Positions 45,124-54,146 of a stretch of DNA of 64,000 nucleotides are shown here, in pieces (positions within the stretch are counted from its first letter, which is position 1; each line of letters begins with the position of its first letter). Both the position numbers and the translations under genes were made by a program. The stretch is from Candidatus Hydrogenedentota bacterium (GTDB lineage: Bacteria; Hydrogenedentota; Hydrogenedentia; Hydrogenedentales; SLHB01): the NCBI GenBank assembly GCA_020848835.1, contig JADLHJ010000028.1, positions 44,408 to 108,407 on the forward strand. The letters are read 5' to 3'. The notes under the pieces were generated by a model. It saw only the letters and a list, made by a program, of their open reading frames with translations, ran no database searches and was not told the DNA's origin.

Positions 45124-46312
45124 GGAAATCGTCCTTGGCGTGACGGGATCGATCGCGGCATACAAGGCCTGCGAGATCGCGTCGCGTTTGACGGAGTACG
45201 GGGCAAACGTGACGCCGGTACTCACGAAATCGGCGTGCGAACTCGTCGGCTCCGCGACCTTCGAGGCGATCTGCGGACGCGCAGCGATTACGCATATGTT
45301 CGCGCCGCTGCAAAACCCGGACGTGGAGCACATCGCCGTAGCGCAGCGCGCACACCTCTACCTCATCGCGCCGGCCACCGCGAATTTCATCGCAAGAGCC
45401 ACACACGGCATCGCCGATGATTGGTTGACGACTACGCTGCTTGCGACGCGCGCGCCGATTCTCATTGCGCCCGCAATGAACACCAACATGTACGAGCACC
45501 CCGCCACGCAGGAGAACATGCAAACACTGCGCAGGCGCGGCGTGTATTTCGTCGGGCCGGATTCCGGACGTCTCGCGTGTAAGACCATCGGACCGGGACG
45601 TTTAATCGATCCAATGAAGATTGTCGAGGCTTGCGTGCCGCTGGTTAGCGAGCGTCATGATTTGAAGAATGTACGCATCGTGATGACCAGCGGCGGCACA
45701 CATGAGCCGATCGATCCCGTGCGCTACATTGGCAATCGATCCTCGGGGAAGATGGGGCGCGCGCTGGCGCTAGAGGCGATCGCGCGCGGTGCGAGCGTGA
45801 CGGTTGTTACGGGACCATCGGAAGTTGCAATGCCTGAAGGCGCGCTGGCGATACCCGTCGAGACTGCCGCGCAAATGGCGGAAGCAGTTGTAAATCTTGC
45901 GCAAGACGCGGACGTATTTATCGGTGCGGCGGCGGTCGCGGATTATCGCGTCGAGACACCGTCCAATTCGAAAAAGAAGAAGTCTGGGAAGAAGCTTGAT
46001 TTAACACTGGTGGAGAATCCCGATGTGCTTGGCTTGGTTGGCGCAGTCAAGCGCGCGAAACAGATATTGGTTGGGTTTGCTGCGGAGACGGATGATTTGC
46101 TAGCGAACGCGGCGCTGAAACTTAAGAAGAAACAACTAGACCTAATCATTGCAAATGAAGTGAACACGGATGTGTCGGGTTTTGGCAAGGATACTTCGAA
46201 GGCCGCGCTGATTGGGCGCGATGGCAAGGTGGATGATTTGCCGCTGCTTACGAAGGAAGAAGTGGCCGAACGGATCATGGATCGCGTGGTGGCCCTCATT
46301 CACGCGGCGTGA
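45101..46312 (+). CDS. coaBC: Bifunctional phosphopantothenoylcysteine decarboxylase/synthetase
   Basis: 403 aa from the ATG at 45101 inside rpoZ (23-nt overlap; GAAGG just upstream). The first half is the flavin decarboxylase: VTGSIAAYKACEIAS, HIAVAQRA (active-site His), IAPAMNTNMYEHPAT (PAMN motif) and GRLACKTIGPGRL (Cys). The second half, from about 190, is the CTP-dependent ligase: TSGGTHEPIDPVRYIGNRSSGKMG and AAAVADYR. Both halves are complete. It makes 4'-phosphopantetheine for coenzyme A. A Lys/Ser-rich stretch follows VETPSN. Confidence 0.95.
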   Translation: MKRIFSNREIVLGVTGSIAAYKACEIASRLTEYGANVTPVLTKSACELVGSATFEAICGRAAITHMFAPLQNPDVEHIAVAQRAHLYLIAPATANFIARATHGIADDWLTTTLLATRAPILIAPAMNTNMYEHPATQENMQTLRRRGVYFVGPDSGRLACKTIGPGRLIDPMKIVEACVPLVSERHDLKNVRIVMTSGGTHEPIDPVRYIGNRSSGKMGRALALEAIARGASVTVVTGPSEVAMPEGALAIPVETAAQMAEAVVNLAQDADVFIGAAAVADYRVETPSNSKKKKSGKKLDLTLVENPDVLGLVGAVKRAKQILVGFAAETDDLLANAALKLKKKQLDLIIANEVNTDVSGFGKDTSKAALIGRDGKVDDLPLLTKEEVAERIMDRVVALIHAA

Positions 46313-46371
46313 TTGCCGAGCTCGTACACTGACGGCCAGCGACAATCACGGACGAGTAAGAAATCAATACC

Positions 46372-47043
46372 ATGCAGTTTGTTCGCATTACGTCTATTGA
46401 CGATCCTCTGTTCGCGAAAATGCACGCGATGATGCAGCGCGTTTTCCCGGCGGACGAAGTCCTTGAGTTTCCAAAGTGGGCGGATCCGCTGAAGGATGAC
46501 GGCCTTCGCGTGTGTGTTGCCGTTCACGAAGGCGAAGTCGTTGGCGCCACAGAATACCGCTACTATCCCGATATGAACGTCGCGATGACCGACTTCACAA
46601 TCGTCGGGAAAGAAGGGTTGAGTATCGGTCGCTTTCTCTATCTGAATCGCAAAGCGGACCTGGAGCGGTGGGCGCGACGTCACGGCAAGACGCCGCTGGG
46701 TATGTTCGCGGAGATCTACGATCCGTACCGTGCCAAAGCACACGCATTTGGTGGCATCAAACCTATGGATCCCTACGTGAGGCGGGAAGTCCTATCACAC
46801 CTAGGCTACCGGCGGTTGGATTTTGCGTATGTGCATCCGTCGTGGACAAATACCGGCGGCGCGGTGAGCGAATTAGATTTGTGTTTCTTGCCAACCGACG
46901 AGGGGATGCTGTCGCTATCGGCAGTTTTGATTGCCTCGTTTTTGACGGGTTACTACTCCGTCCTGGCGAACAAGCCAGCGGCCTGGCATGAAATGATCGA
47001 GCTATTGCAGCGTGAACAGCAGATCGCATTGAAATCTCTGTAA
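46372..47043 (+). CDS. GNAT-like acetyltransferase family protein
   Basis: 223 aa. A plausible GNAT fold: RITSIDDPLFAKMHAMMQRVFPADE at the N-terminus, CVAVHEGEVVGATEYRYY and DFTIVGKEGLSIGRFLY as core strands. The Q/R-x-x-G-x-G/A CoA-binding motif is not sharp: GLSIGRFLYLNRKADL is the nearest. The middle region AEIYDPYRAKAHAFGGIKPMDP and the ending HEMIELLQREQQIA do not match a named enzyme. Substrate unknown. Follows coaBC by 59 nt. Confidence 0.6.
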   Translation: MQFVRITSIDDPLFAKMHAMMQRVFPADEVLEFPKWADPLKDDGLRVCVAVHEGEVVGATEYRYYPDMNVAMTDFTIVGKEGLSIGRFLYLNRKADLERWARRHGKTPLGMFAEIYDPYRAKAHAFGGIKPMDPYVRREVLSHLGYRRLDFAYVHPSWTNTGGAVSELDLCFLPTDEGMLSLSAVLIASFLTGYYSVLANKPAAWHEMIELLQREQQIALKSL

Positions 47044-47175
47044 TTACCGTTTGTCATACTCCCTCGAGAAGCGCCTGCACTCGTTTCCGCTTGTGCCTGT
47101 AATATGGCTTCGCTATGCTGGTGGATGTGCGGGGCGCAGGGGCCCCTGACGCATTCTCGAAAGGAAGCTCGAACC

Positions 47176-47952
47176 ATGCCTTGGTACTATGCACAAAGCA
47201 ATCAGCGATTCGGTCCCTATACCGATGCCGAGTTTTCGAATATGGTCGCACAGGGGACCGTCACAATGGATACACTGGTGTGGCGTGACGGTATGCAAAA
47301 CTGGGTGCCTTACAGCCAAGTGCAGACTACAATGCCACCTTCCGGCGCCGCTGCGCCGCCCGCACGTGAGTACACGGCTCCAAGCGGCGACCAGTCGATG
47401 GTTGTATGCAGTTCCTGTCACCGTGCGTTTCCCGAGGACGAGGTGATCCAGTATCAAGGCGCGTACGTTTGCGCAACGTGCAAACCCGTGTTCGTGCAGC
47501 GTCTGCGCGAAGGTGCGAGCCTGGCTGGGGAAATGCGCTACGCCGGGTTCTGGATTCGCTTTCTCGCCTACATTCTCGACAGCCTGATTCTTGGCGCATT
47601 CAACTTTGTGCTGGGTCTTGTGATTGGGCTTTCCGCTGCTGCGGGAGGCGGGGATCCCGATGCGATGGTTGGGCTTCAAATCGTTTTGAATCTCGTCGGC
47701 ATTGTAATCGGCGTAAGTTATTTTACGTTCTTCAATGGTCGTTTCGGCGCTACACCAGGAAAGATGGCCTGCGGTTTGAGAGTCGTTACAGCGGAAGGTC
47801 AGCCCATAACGTACCTGCGCGCTTTCGCCCGCTATTGGGCCTTGCTGCTCAGCGCATTTACGCTGCTAATAGGTTTCATCATCGCCGCGTTTGACGAGCA
47901 GAAGCGCGCGTTGCACGATCACATTTGCAGCACGCGCGTAGTGCGCAAGTAG
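47176..47952 (+). CDS. GYF_2 - zinc ribbon - RDD membrane protein
   Basis: 258 aa from ATG 47176 (AAGGA upstream). Three parts. A GYF_2 domain at 1-50 (WYYAQSNQRFGPYTDAEFS, LVWRDGMQNWVPY) is followed by a Pro/Ala linker and a CxxC...CxxC ribbon (CSSCHRAFPEDEVIQYQGAYVCATC). Then comes an RDD domain with two to three membrane helices (YAGFWIRFLAYILDSLI, RFGATPGKMACGLRVV). RDD proteins lie in membrane-stress or export loci; GYF_2 is a protein-binding domain seen mainly in PVC and related phyla. It opens the cluster that runs to 56495. Confidence 0.88.
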   Translation: MPWYYAQSNQRFGPYTDAEFSNMVAQGTVTMDTLVWRDGMQNWVPYSQVQTTMPPSGAAAPPAREYTAPSGDQSMVVCSSCHRAFPEDEVIQYQGAYVCATCKPVFVQRLREGASLAGEMRYAGFWIRFLAYILDSLILGAFNFVLGLVIGLSAAAGGGDPDAMVGLQIVLNLVGIVIGVSYFTFFNGRFGATPGKMACGLRVVTAEGQPITYLRAFARYWALLLSAFTLLIGFIIAAFDEQKRALHDHICSTRVVRK

Positions 47953-47962
47953 AAACTCTACC

Positions 47963-48565
47963 GTGGGCGCAGCATCATTGACGTGCGACCGCTGCCGCAC
48001 ACGGTTGCCCGCGTCGGCTCTGAATTCGGAAGGCTTGGTTGCATGTCCGGGTTGTTTTACGCCGCTGCGCTTTGTCGTGTTTCCGGCGTACTACCGGGCT
48101 CACGAACCCGCGCAGACGGGCGAAAAGCTGCTCGTCGAGGACGAGAGCAGTTGCTACTACCATCCTACGAAGAAGGCCGTTGTGCCTTGCGACGGTTGCG
48201 GTCGTTTCCTTTGCGCACTCTGTGACGTTGAGCTGAATGCTAAGCACCTTTGCCCAAAATGTTTGGAAGCGGGTAAGGAGAAAAAGACCATCGAATCGCT
48301 CGAAAACGAGCGGCCATTGCACGATTCCATGGCGCTTTTGCTCGCCGTTATCGGGCTGCCGCTCGTGTTTTGTGCGCCGTATATCACGCTGTTTCTCGCA
48401 TCGGCGGCCCTGTACATCAGCATACGCCACTGGAAGAAACCCGTGAGCATGATCAACGATCACCGCGGCCTATACATCGTGGCAATCTTGTTGGCCGTCG
48501 TCGAACTCGGGCTGGCGCTGATGATTTTTGGACTTTTGATCGTTGGAATATTTTTCAATCCGTGA
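47963..48565 (+). CDS. Zinc ribbon/B-box-like membrane protein
   Basis: 200 aa from a GTG 10 nt after the previous stop. The first ribbon has CDRCRTRLPASALNSEGLVACPGC. The second, B-box-like block is CYYHPTKKAVVPCDGCGRFLCALCDVELNAKHLCPKC (positions about 63-100, metal residues C, H, C, C, C, C, C, C). Two membrane helices follow (LLLAVIGLPLVFCAPYI; YIVAILLAVVELGLALMIF). The stop overlaps the next start (GTGA). Function not recognised. Confidence 0.7.
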   Translation: MGAASLTCDRCRTRLPASALNSEGLVACPGCFTPLRFVVFPAYYRAHEPAQTGEKLLVEDESSCYYHPTKKAVVPCDGCGRFLCALCDVELNAKHLCPKCLEAGKEKKTIESLENERPLHDSMALLLAVIGLPLVFCAPYITLFLASAALYISIRHWKKPVSMINDHRGLYIVAILLAVVELGLALMIFGLLIVGIFFNP

Positions 48566-49608
48566 GCAATGCAACCAAATATTTCGCAAATTGCGCCTAC
48601 CAGCCGTTGCCGGGAAAGACCGGTCGCGTGCTGGAAGAGCAGCGCCTGTTTCTCGCAGAAGACCATTTGCTCGTTGCCACACGTTCGATTAATCGAGAGA
48701 CGTATAAGCGGTTCTATCTCACGGATATTCAAGCCATTACCATTCAAAGGACTTCGGATGGCGTGGTTGCGAATATATTCCTGGGCGTGCTCGCCGGCTT
48801 GTTCGGCGTGCTGGTGCTGTCCGCCGTATTAAATGCATGGCCCGTATTTGTGCAAATAATTTTTACCGTCGTCGCGGCGCTGTTCTTGGGGTGTACATTG
48901 TTGAATTCGGCCTTTGGCCCAACCTGCAAGTGTCACATTCTTTCCGCTGTTCACGAAGAACCGCTGCGCTGTCTTGGCCGGCTGCATACCGCGCAACGCG
49001 TTGTTAACTACCTGAAAGCCATCATCGAAGGCGTGCAAGGAACGGCGGGCGACTTGGCTGGCGAAGGTGCGATCATTGCCCAACGCGTGGACCGCGAAGC
49101 GGAACGTCGTCTTTTGGATGCATCACGACGCTCCGAAGAAGGCAACTGGCACTTGGCGTTGTTCGGCTTTCTCATTCTTGCAGCGATTACGGGAGCGCTC
49201 GGGCTTTTCTTCCGGCATGTCGTGCCCACGGGCGCGTACATGATTCCGGCGTTCATCGCCATGGCGCTCGCACTGGTTGCAGTAATCCGCCAGCGCGACA
49301 CGGATGTTCCCGCAAGTTTGCGCACCATAACATGGTTCGCGCTCGCGACGAACTGCGCCGTTGCTGGGCTATATCTCTACGCTGCGACAATTGATCAGGT
49401 CGCCGCGCAGCCTGTATACGCAGAAGACATGAAGCAGATGTTTGGTTCGATTGGCGTTGGCTTCACATTCATCGCGAATGCTGTGTGCGCCGCCGCCAAC
49501 TTTATCCTGGGCCCCCTTGGCCTCTATTCGATTGGCCTGTGGCGCAGGGCGAACGCGATCCGCAGAGAGCAGCAACGCATCGCCCCCGATGAGATCGCGC
49601 AGCCATGA
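48562..49608 (+). CDS. Membrane protein of the zinc/RDD cluster, function unknown
   Basis: 348 aa from a GTG that shares GTGA with the previous stop. The N-terminal 75 residues (LLVATRSINRETYKRFYLTDIQAITIQ) look like a PH/bPH-type beta domain. Two membrane helices follow near 77-120, then a short Cys pair (GPTCKCHILSAVHEEPLRC), a helical loop, and four more helices at the end. No named family is seen. It sits between two zinc-binding membrane proteins and overlaps both by 4 nt. Confidence 0.6.
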   Translation: MSNATKYFANCAYQPLPGKTGRVLEEQRLFLAEDHLLVATRSINRETYKRFYLTDIQAITIQRTSDGVVANIFLGVLAGLFGVLVLSAVLNAWPVFVQIIFTVVAALFLGCTLLNSAFGPTCKCHILSAVHEEPLRCLGRLHTAQRVVNYLKAIIEGVQGTAGDLAGEGAIIAQRVDREAERRLLDASRRSEEGNWHLALFGFLILAAITGALGLFFRHVVPTGAYMIPAFIAMALALVAVIRQRDTDVPASLRTITWFALATNCAVAGLYLYAATIDQVAAQPVYAEDMKQMFGSIGVGFTFIANAVCAAANFILGPLGLYSIGLWRRANAIRREQQRIAPDEIAQP

Positions 49609-49934
49609 GTGCGATTGCGCAACAACGTTGCCGGAATCACGCGCAGCGCGAGGCCGTGGCACGGTGTCCCGAATGCAAGCGCTATTTCTGCCGCGAATGC
49701 ATCGTCGAACACGATAGCCGCGTGGTATGCGCGGCATGTCTCGCCAATCTCGCGGGCGAAAAACAAGAAAAGAAATGGCGCATCAGCGGCGTCGCACAAG
49801 CCGGACAACTCCTGCTTGGTATGTTCCTGTTGTGGACGTGCTTCTACATGTTGGGCCGAACGCTATTGACGGTCCCTTCCGATTTTCACGCCATTACTTA
49901 TTGGCAATCGGAAGTCGCGGGAATCGACGAATGA
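49605..49934 (+). CDS. B-box-type zinc-binding membrane protein
   Basis: 109 aa; ATGA overlap with both neighbours. The first half is a B-box-like zinc site: CRNHAQREAVARCPECK (residues about 9-25), then CRECIVEHDSRVVCAACL. The ligand pattern C-H-C-C-C-C-H-C-C fits two zinc ions. One membrane helix follows (LLLGMFLLWTCFYMLG) and a short polar end. It repeats the second zinc block of the gene at 47963. Confidence 0.7.
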   Translation: MSAIAQQRCRNHAQREAVARCPECKRYFCRECIVEHDSRVVCAACLANLAGEKQEKKWRISGVAQAGQLLLGMFLLWTCFYMLGRTLLTVPSDFHAITYWQSEVAGIDE

Positions 49935-51721
49935 AGAAGCGTCGTGCGCGAGATGGCATGAGGCTGCTGGAAATCGCAGAGTCGGCGCTGCACCACGTGC
50001 GTCTCGCACCAATTGACGCCCTTGCGCCGTATTACATCGGCACGCTTCCCTTCGCACTGTGCTTTCTGTATTTCTGGGCGGACATGATTCAGAGCGCATT
50101 TGCATACCGCCACCTGCACACCTCCGCAATGGTTGTCACCGCTGCCTACATATGGATGAAATGCTGGCAGAGCATTTACTGCGCGAAGTTGCGGGCCAAT
50201 ATGACCGGAGTGGATACAGGCGCCTGGACCATTGCTCGCGTGGTGCGCATTGTTGCTACGCAGGCAGTGATCCATTCCACCGCGATCGTCGCTGTGCCTG
50301 TTGCGCTCGTGCTCACGGTCCCTTTTCCCTCCGTCTACGGTTTCTATCAAAATGTCACCGTGTTCGGCGCGGACGAGGACAACGGCGTGCGCGCGGTTTC
50401 GTCGCGCGCATGGGCCGAGGCGAAACGCTGGCCGAAGCAAAATTTGCAGCTTATTTGGATGTTCAGCCCGATGCCGCTTGTAATCGGCGCGGGACTAATT
50501 CTAGTCATGGTACCGGTTTCGGCCGCGTTACGTTCCGATTATAGCGAGTCCATGATTGTTCAATTCGTGACACTTTACTCCATCATCTTGGTCATACTGA
50601 GTCCAATTGGAATACTGCTGGCATTCAATGTTGGTATAGCAATCGTGATGGTCCCTTCAATCTTGAAGTCGATACTCGGTATCGAAACTACGGTTTCGAT
50701 GGGCGGCGACTTTTTCAACTCCACATTTTTCGCAATCTGCGTCGCGATCGCCGCGATGTGCCTCGATCCCGTGTTGAAAGCCGCCTATTCCTTGCGCTGT
50801 TTTCACGGCGAATCGCTGCAATCCGGTGCGGACCTGCGCATCGCGTTGCGGAGAATTGCCGCGTCGAGAGGTTTGCGCCTGGGCGCGCTCATCGCCGTTG
50901 CGTTCGCAGCCAGTCTAACATGCGGACCAACCGCACTCGCGCAAGCTGAGTCGACAGTCCCGTTGGCCGTGCGCGCCGACGAGCTGGATCACGCTATCTC
51001 AATTGAACTGGAAGGATCCGAATACGTGTGGCGTACGCCCCGCGAGATTCCGAGCGAAGCCTTTCAAGAGAATTTCCTCACGCGCTTTCTTCAATCTGTG
51101 AGAAGCACCATATGGGACGGCCTGAAATCTTTCGGGCGCTGGGTGCAACGCACCTGGGAAAAATTATTCAGCGGGCGCGACGGAGTGGGCGGCGCCAGCA
51201 GTGTGGGCAGCGGCGGTGGCTGGGTCGCCATGCAGCAAGCGCTCTGGTTCATGGTCTTTGGCGCGCTACTCGCCGCCTTGGGCTATTTTGCCTACCGCGT
51301 GTACAAGCAGCGATCGACCGACATCGTTCATGCCGTTGCGACAGCAACACCTGCCACGCCCAACCTGGAAGAAGACGACGTAACCGCCGACGCGCTGCCC
51401 GAAGAAGGCTGGCTAAACCTTGCCCGCGATCTGGCCGAACGCGGCGATCTGCGGTTGGCAATGCGCGCGTTGTTCCTCGCTTCGCTTTCGGTGCTCGCGC
51501 ATCGAGACATGATTCGCATCGCCAAGTACAAATCGAACCGCGAGTACGGCCGCGAACTGGAACGGATCATACACGCAGTACCCGATGTGCCGCCGATCTT
51601 TGCCAAGAGCGTGCGGGCACTCGAGCGCGTGTGGTACGGCAACCACGAGGTGGATCGCTTATCCTTTGGCGCGTACAGCATCGATCAGGAAAGGATTCGC
51701 AGCCTTGCGAAGCAACACTAG
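49931..51721 (+). CDS. Membrane protein fused to C-terminal DUF4129
   Basis: 596 aa from ATG 49931, which overlaps the previous stop by 4 nt. The N-terminal part (about 35-350) holds six or more hydrophobic segments (FALCFLYFWADMI, VVRIVATQAVIHSTAIVAVPVALVLTVPF). After another helix at 315-330 comes an exposed region with a Gly/Ser linker, a further membrane helix (ALWFMVFGALLAALGYFAY), and finally about 100 residues matching the DUF4129 domain: EEGWLNLARDLAERGDLRLAMRALFLASL and RALERVWYGNHEVD. DUF4129 genes usually sit next to DUF58 and MoxR, as here. Confidence 0.8.
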   Translation: MKKRRARDGMRLLEIAESALHHVRLAPIDALAPYYIGTLPFALCFLYFWADMIQSAFAYRHLHTSAMVVTAAYIWMKCWQSIYCAKLRANMTGVDTGAWTIARVVRIVATQAVIHSTAIVAVPVALVLTVPFPSVYGFYQNVTVFGADEDNGVRAVSSRAWAEAKRWPKQNLQLIWMFSPMPLVIGAGLILVMVPVSAALRSDYSESMIVQFVTLYSIILVILSPIGILLAFNVGIAIVMVPSILKSILGIETTVSMGGDFFNSTFFAICVAIAAMCLDPVLKAAYSLRCFHGESLQSGADLRIALRRIAASRGLRLGALIAVAFAASLTCGPTALAQAESTVPLAVRADELDHAISIELEGSEYVWRTPREIPSEAFQENFLTRFLQSVRSTIWDGLKSFGRWVQRTWEKLFSGRDGVGGASSVGSGGGWVAMQQALWFMVFGALLAALGYFAYRVYKQRSTDIVHAVATATPATPNLEEDDVTADALPEEGWLNLARDLAERGDLRLAMRALFLASLSVLAHRDMIRIAKYKSNREYGRELERIIHAVPDVPPIFAKSVRALERVWYGNHEVDRLSFGAYSIDQERIRSLAKQH

Positions 51722-53165
51722 GCTATACTTGCTCGCATTGCTGCTTGTCGCTGCCGGGTTTCTCTACGGCGCTGCGGCGCTGTTCATCGCGCGATATACG
51801 CAAGGCGATGCATACGCGCCATACTCCTCCTACCGCGCCGATCCACTGGGCACCAAGGCTCTCTTTGAGTCGTTGCAGGCGCTGCCGAAGGTACGTGTCG
51901 CGCGAAATGTAGAACCTATCGAGCGCGCAGTTGGTAACCGGCAGGTCACAATGTTCGTGAATGGATTTCCATTAGATTATTTCACGAGCCGCGAATTGGA
52001 CAGTGACCTCGCGCGCGCCTTGGATCGCGTCATGCAGAGGGGCGGCCGCGTCATAATTTCGTTTGCGCCCGCGGCGGACGATGTCAGTCACGTCGAATTC
52101 TTGGATGATGCGTTTAACGAACGCATGCAGGAGCGAATGAACCGGCGCGCGCAGGAAAATGAAGAAGAACAGGCTGAGAAGGAGCCGAAGCCCGATGAAG
52201 AGAATCAAAAGGCCGAAGCCGAGGACGATACTTCTGGCAAGCCTCGCGAGGAAACCATTATCAATCTTCCTTCGAATAAGGAGGGAGAAGAAGATCAAGG
52301 GACCGAAAAGGATAATGACGAGGGTGACGACGAAGACGCGCGGGAGCGCCAGCGTCACGAGATGCGCGAACTGTACGAAGACCGTATGCCGAGGCCGATG
52401 CGATGGGAAAAGCAATGGGGCGTGGATCTGCGGTTTATCAAGGGGCTTTCGTTCGATCCCGACGCGGACACGGTAGAACCGCTCGAGGCCCTGCGCAGCG
52501 GTGATGCTCGCCTTCCGGCGACGTTGCCCATCCGTACAACCTTGTATTTCGAGCCATCGGAAGATTGGCGTACTGTCTACGCGGCCAATGGGCGTGCAGT
52601 GTTGATCGAGCGTACAGTCGGCGACGGCTCGCTTGTGCTCGTAGCCGACGCCTATCTGCTTAGCAACGAAGCGATGCGCACGGAACGCCATGCAGACTTG
52701 CTCGCGTGGTTGGCCGGTACCAACGGCACCCTACTATTTGACGAAACGACGCTTGGTACGAAGCGTACGCAAGGCATCGCCTCGTTGATGTGGCAGTACC
52801 GGTTGCAGGGCGTTGTCATTACGCTGATTATTATCGCGGCGCTGTTCATCTGGAAAAACGGCCAGCCGCTGGTGCCGCCATTTTACGACGCGCTGCCAAC
52901 GGACGCGTATGCGTATGTGGGCAAGGACAGCGCGTCCGGGTTCACGAACCTGCTGAAGCGCAGTGTGCCGCAGACGCAGGTGTTGCGTACGTGCCTTGCG
53001 GAATGGGAGAAATCCTTCAGTCACCGCTCGGCGGACCTTGCCGAATCCATTCGCGACGCAAAAGCAATAATTCTGCGCGAGGACACTATCGCTGCGAACC
53101 AGCGCGACCTTGTGCAGGCGTACAAAGATATTTGCGCGGCATTTTCCAAACATCGATTGGGATAA
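51705..53165 (+). CDS. DUF4350 domain protein with long acidic insert
   Basis: 486 aa from a TTG (AAAGGA upstream), overlapping the previous gene by 17 nt. An N-terminal helix (LYLLALLLVAAGFLYGAAALFIA) anchors it. SSYRADPLGTKALFESLQ is the DUF4350 start and GSLVLVADAYLLSNEAM a later block; a second membrane helix (VVITLIIIAALFIW) lies near 375. Between them, residues about 150-227 form a charged low-complexity insert rich in Glu, Asp and Lys. The family pairs with MoxR/DUF58 and DUF4129. Role unknown. Confidence 0.8.
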   Translation: MRSNTRLYLLALLLVAAGFLYGAAALFIARYTQGDAYAPYSSYRADPLGTKALFESLQALPKVRVARNVEPIERAVGNRQVTMFVNGFPLDYFTSRELDSDLARALDRVMQRGGRVIISFAPAADDVSHVEFLDDAFNERMQERMNRRAQENEEEQAEKEPKPDEENQKAEAEDDTSGKPREETIINLPSNKEGEEDQGTEKDNDEGDDEDARERQRHEMRELYEDRMPRPMRWEKQWGVDLRFIKGLSFDPDADTVEPLEALRSGDARLPATLPIRTTLYFEPSEDWRTVYAANGRAVLIERTVGDGSLVLVADAYLLSNEAMRTERHADLLAWLAGTNGTLLFDETTLGTKRTQGIASLMWQYRLQGVVITLIIIAALFIWKNGQPLVPPFYDALPTDAYAYVGKDSASGFTNLLKRSVPQTQVLRTCLAEWEKSFSHRSADLAESIRDAKAIILREDTIAANQRDLVQAYKDICAAFSKHRLG

Positions 53166-53180
53166 CCACGGGAGAACACG

Positions 53181-54146
53181 GTGCAAGCGGAATTGGACCA
53201 TCTGAAAGATCTGCTCACGCGCGCGCGGCAGGAAGTCGCGAAAGTGATCATCGGTCAGGATGACGTCGTCGAGAAGGCGCTCATCGCCATCTTTACCAAC
53301 CATCACGCGCTGATCGAAGGCGTGCCCGGCGTGGCGAAGACCTTGCTCGTGCGTACGCTCGCGCATGTCCTTGGATGCGACTTCTCGCGCATCCAGTTCA
53401 CCCCGGACTTGATGCCCGCGGACATTACGGGGACCAACGTGTTCAACCTCCAGCAAAACCAGTTTACTTTGCTGAAAGGGCCCGTGTTCGCGACATTCCT
53501 GCTCGCGGACGAAATCAACCGCGCACCGGCCAAGACGCAGTCCGCGCTGTTGCAGGCGATGCAGGAGCGCCGCGTGACCATCGATCGCGACACGCACCTG
53601 CTTCCGGACAATTTCACCGTCTTCGCCACGCAGAACCCGATCGAATACGAAGGAACCTATCCATTGCCTGAAGCGCAGAAAGACCGCTTCATGCTCAAGA
53701 TTTCGATGGGATGTCCGTCTCGGGAAGAGGAACTAACGCTTGCGGCGCGCACGCTCGGCACCGAATCGCCGGAGGCGACGCTCGCCGCAGGAATCGTGAA
53801 ACCTGTCGTTACTGCTGACGAACTCGCGCGCGTGCGGGGGTATCTCGGTAACATCACCGTGCGCGAAGAACTCGTGGGCTACGTCGTCGATATTGTGCGC
53901 AAGACCCGCGCACACAACAGTATACTCGTCGGCGCGGGGCCGCGCGCCACGCAGGCGATTCTGTTATCGTCGCGTGTGCAGGCGGCGCTGAACGGCCGTG
54001 ACTTCGTCACCCCCGACGACATCAAGGACATGACGCGGCCCGTCATGGATCACCGCCTGATCCTGCGGCCCGAGTTCGAGATTGAAGGCTTGACTGTTGC
54101 CGAGGTGATCCAGCGTATCCTCGAAGAGGTCGCAGTACCCCGATGA
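53181..54146 (+). CDS. MoxR family AAA+ ATPase
   Basis: 321 aa, GTG start. Walker A is GVPGVAKT (47-54), Walker B LLADEINRAP (107-116), then QERRVTIDRD and the sensor region FATQNPIEYEGTYPLPEAQKDRFMLK. All are canonical for MoxR. Such ATPases remodel or activate partner proteins, mostly those with a DUF58/vWA part, which is the next gene (ATGA overlap, 4 nt). It is the energy source of the cluster. Confidence 0.94.
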   Translation: MQAELDHLKDLLTRARQEVAKVIIGQDDVVEKALIAIFTNHHALIEGVPGVAKTLLVRTLAHVLGCDFSRIQFTPDLMPADITGTNVFNLQQNQFTLLKGPVFATFLLADEINRAPAKTQSALLQAMQERRVTIDRDTHLLPDNFTVFATQNPIEYEGTYPLPEAQKDRFMLKISMGCPSREEELTLAARTLGTESPEATLAAGIVKPVVTADELARVRGYLGNITVREELVGYVVDIVRKTRAHNSILVGAGPRATQAILLSSRVQAALNGRDFVTPDDIKDMTRPVMDHRLILRPEFEIEGLTVAEVIQRILEEVAVPR

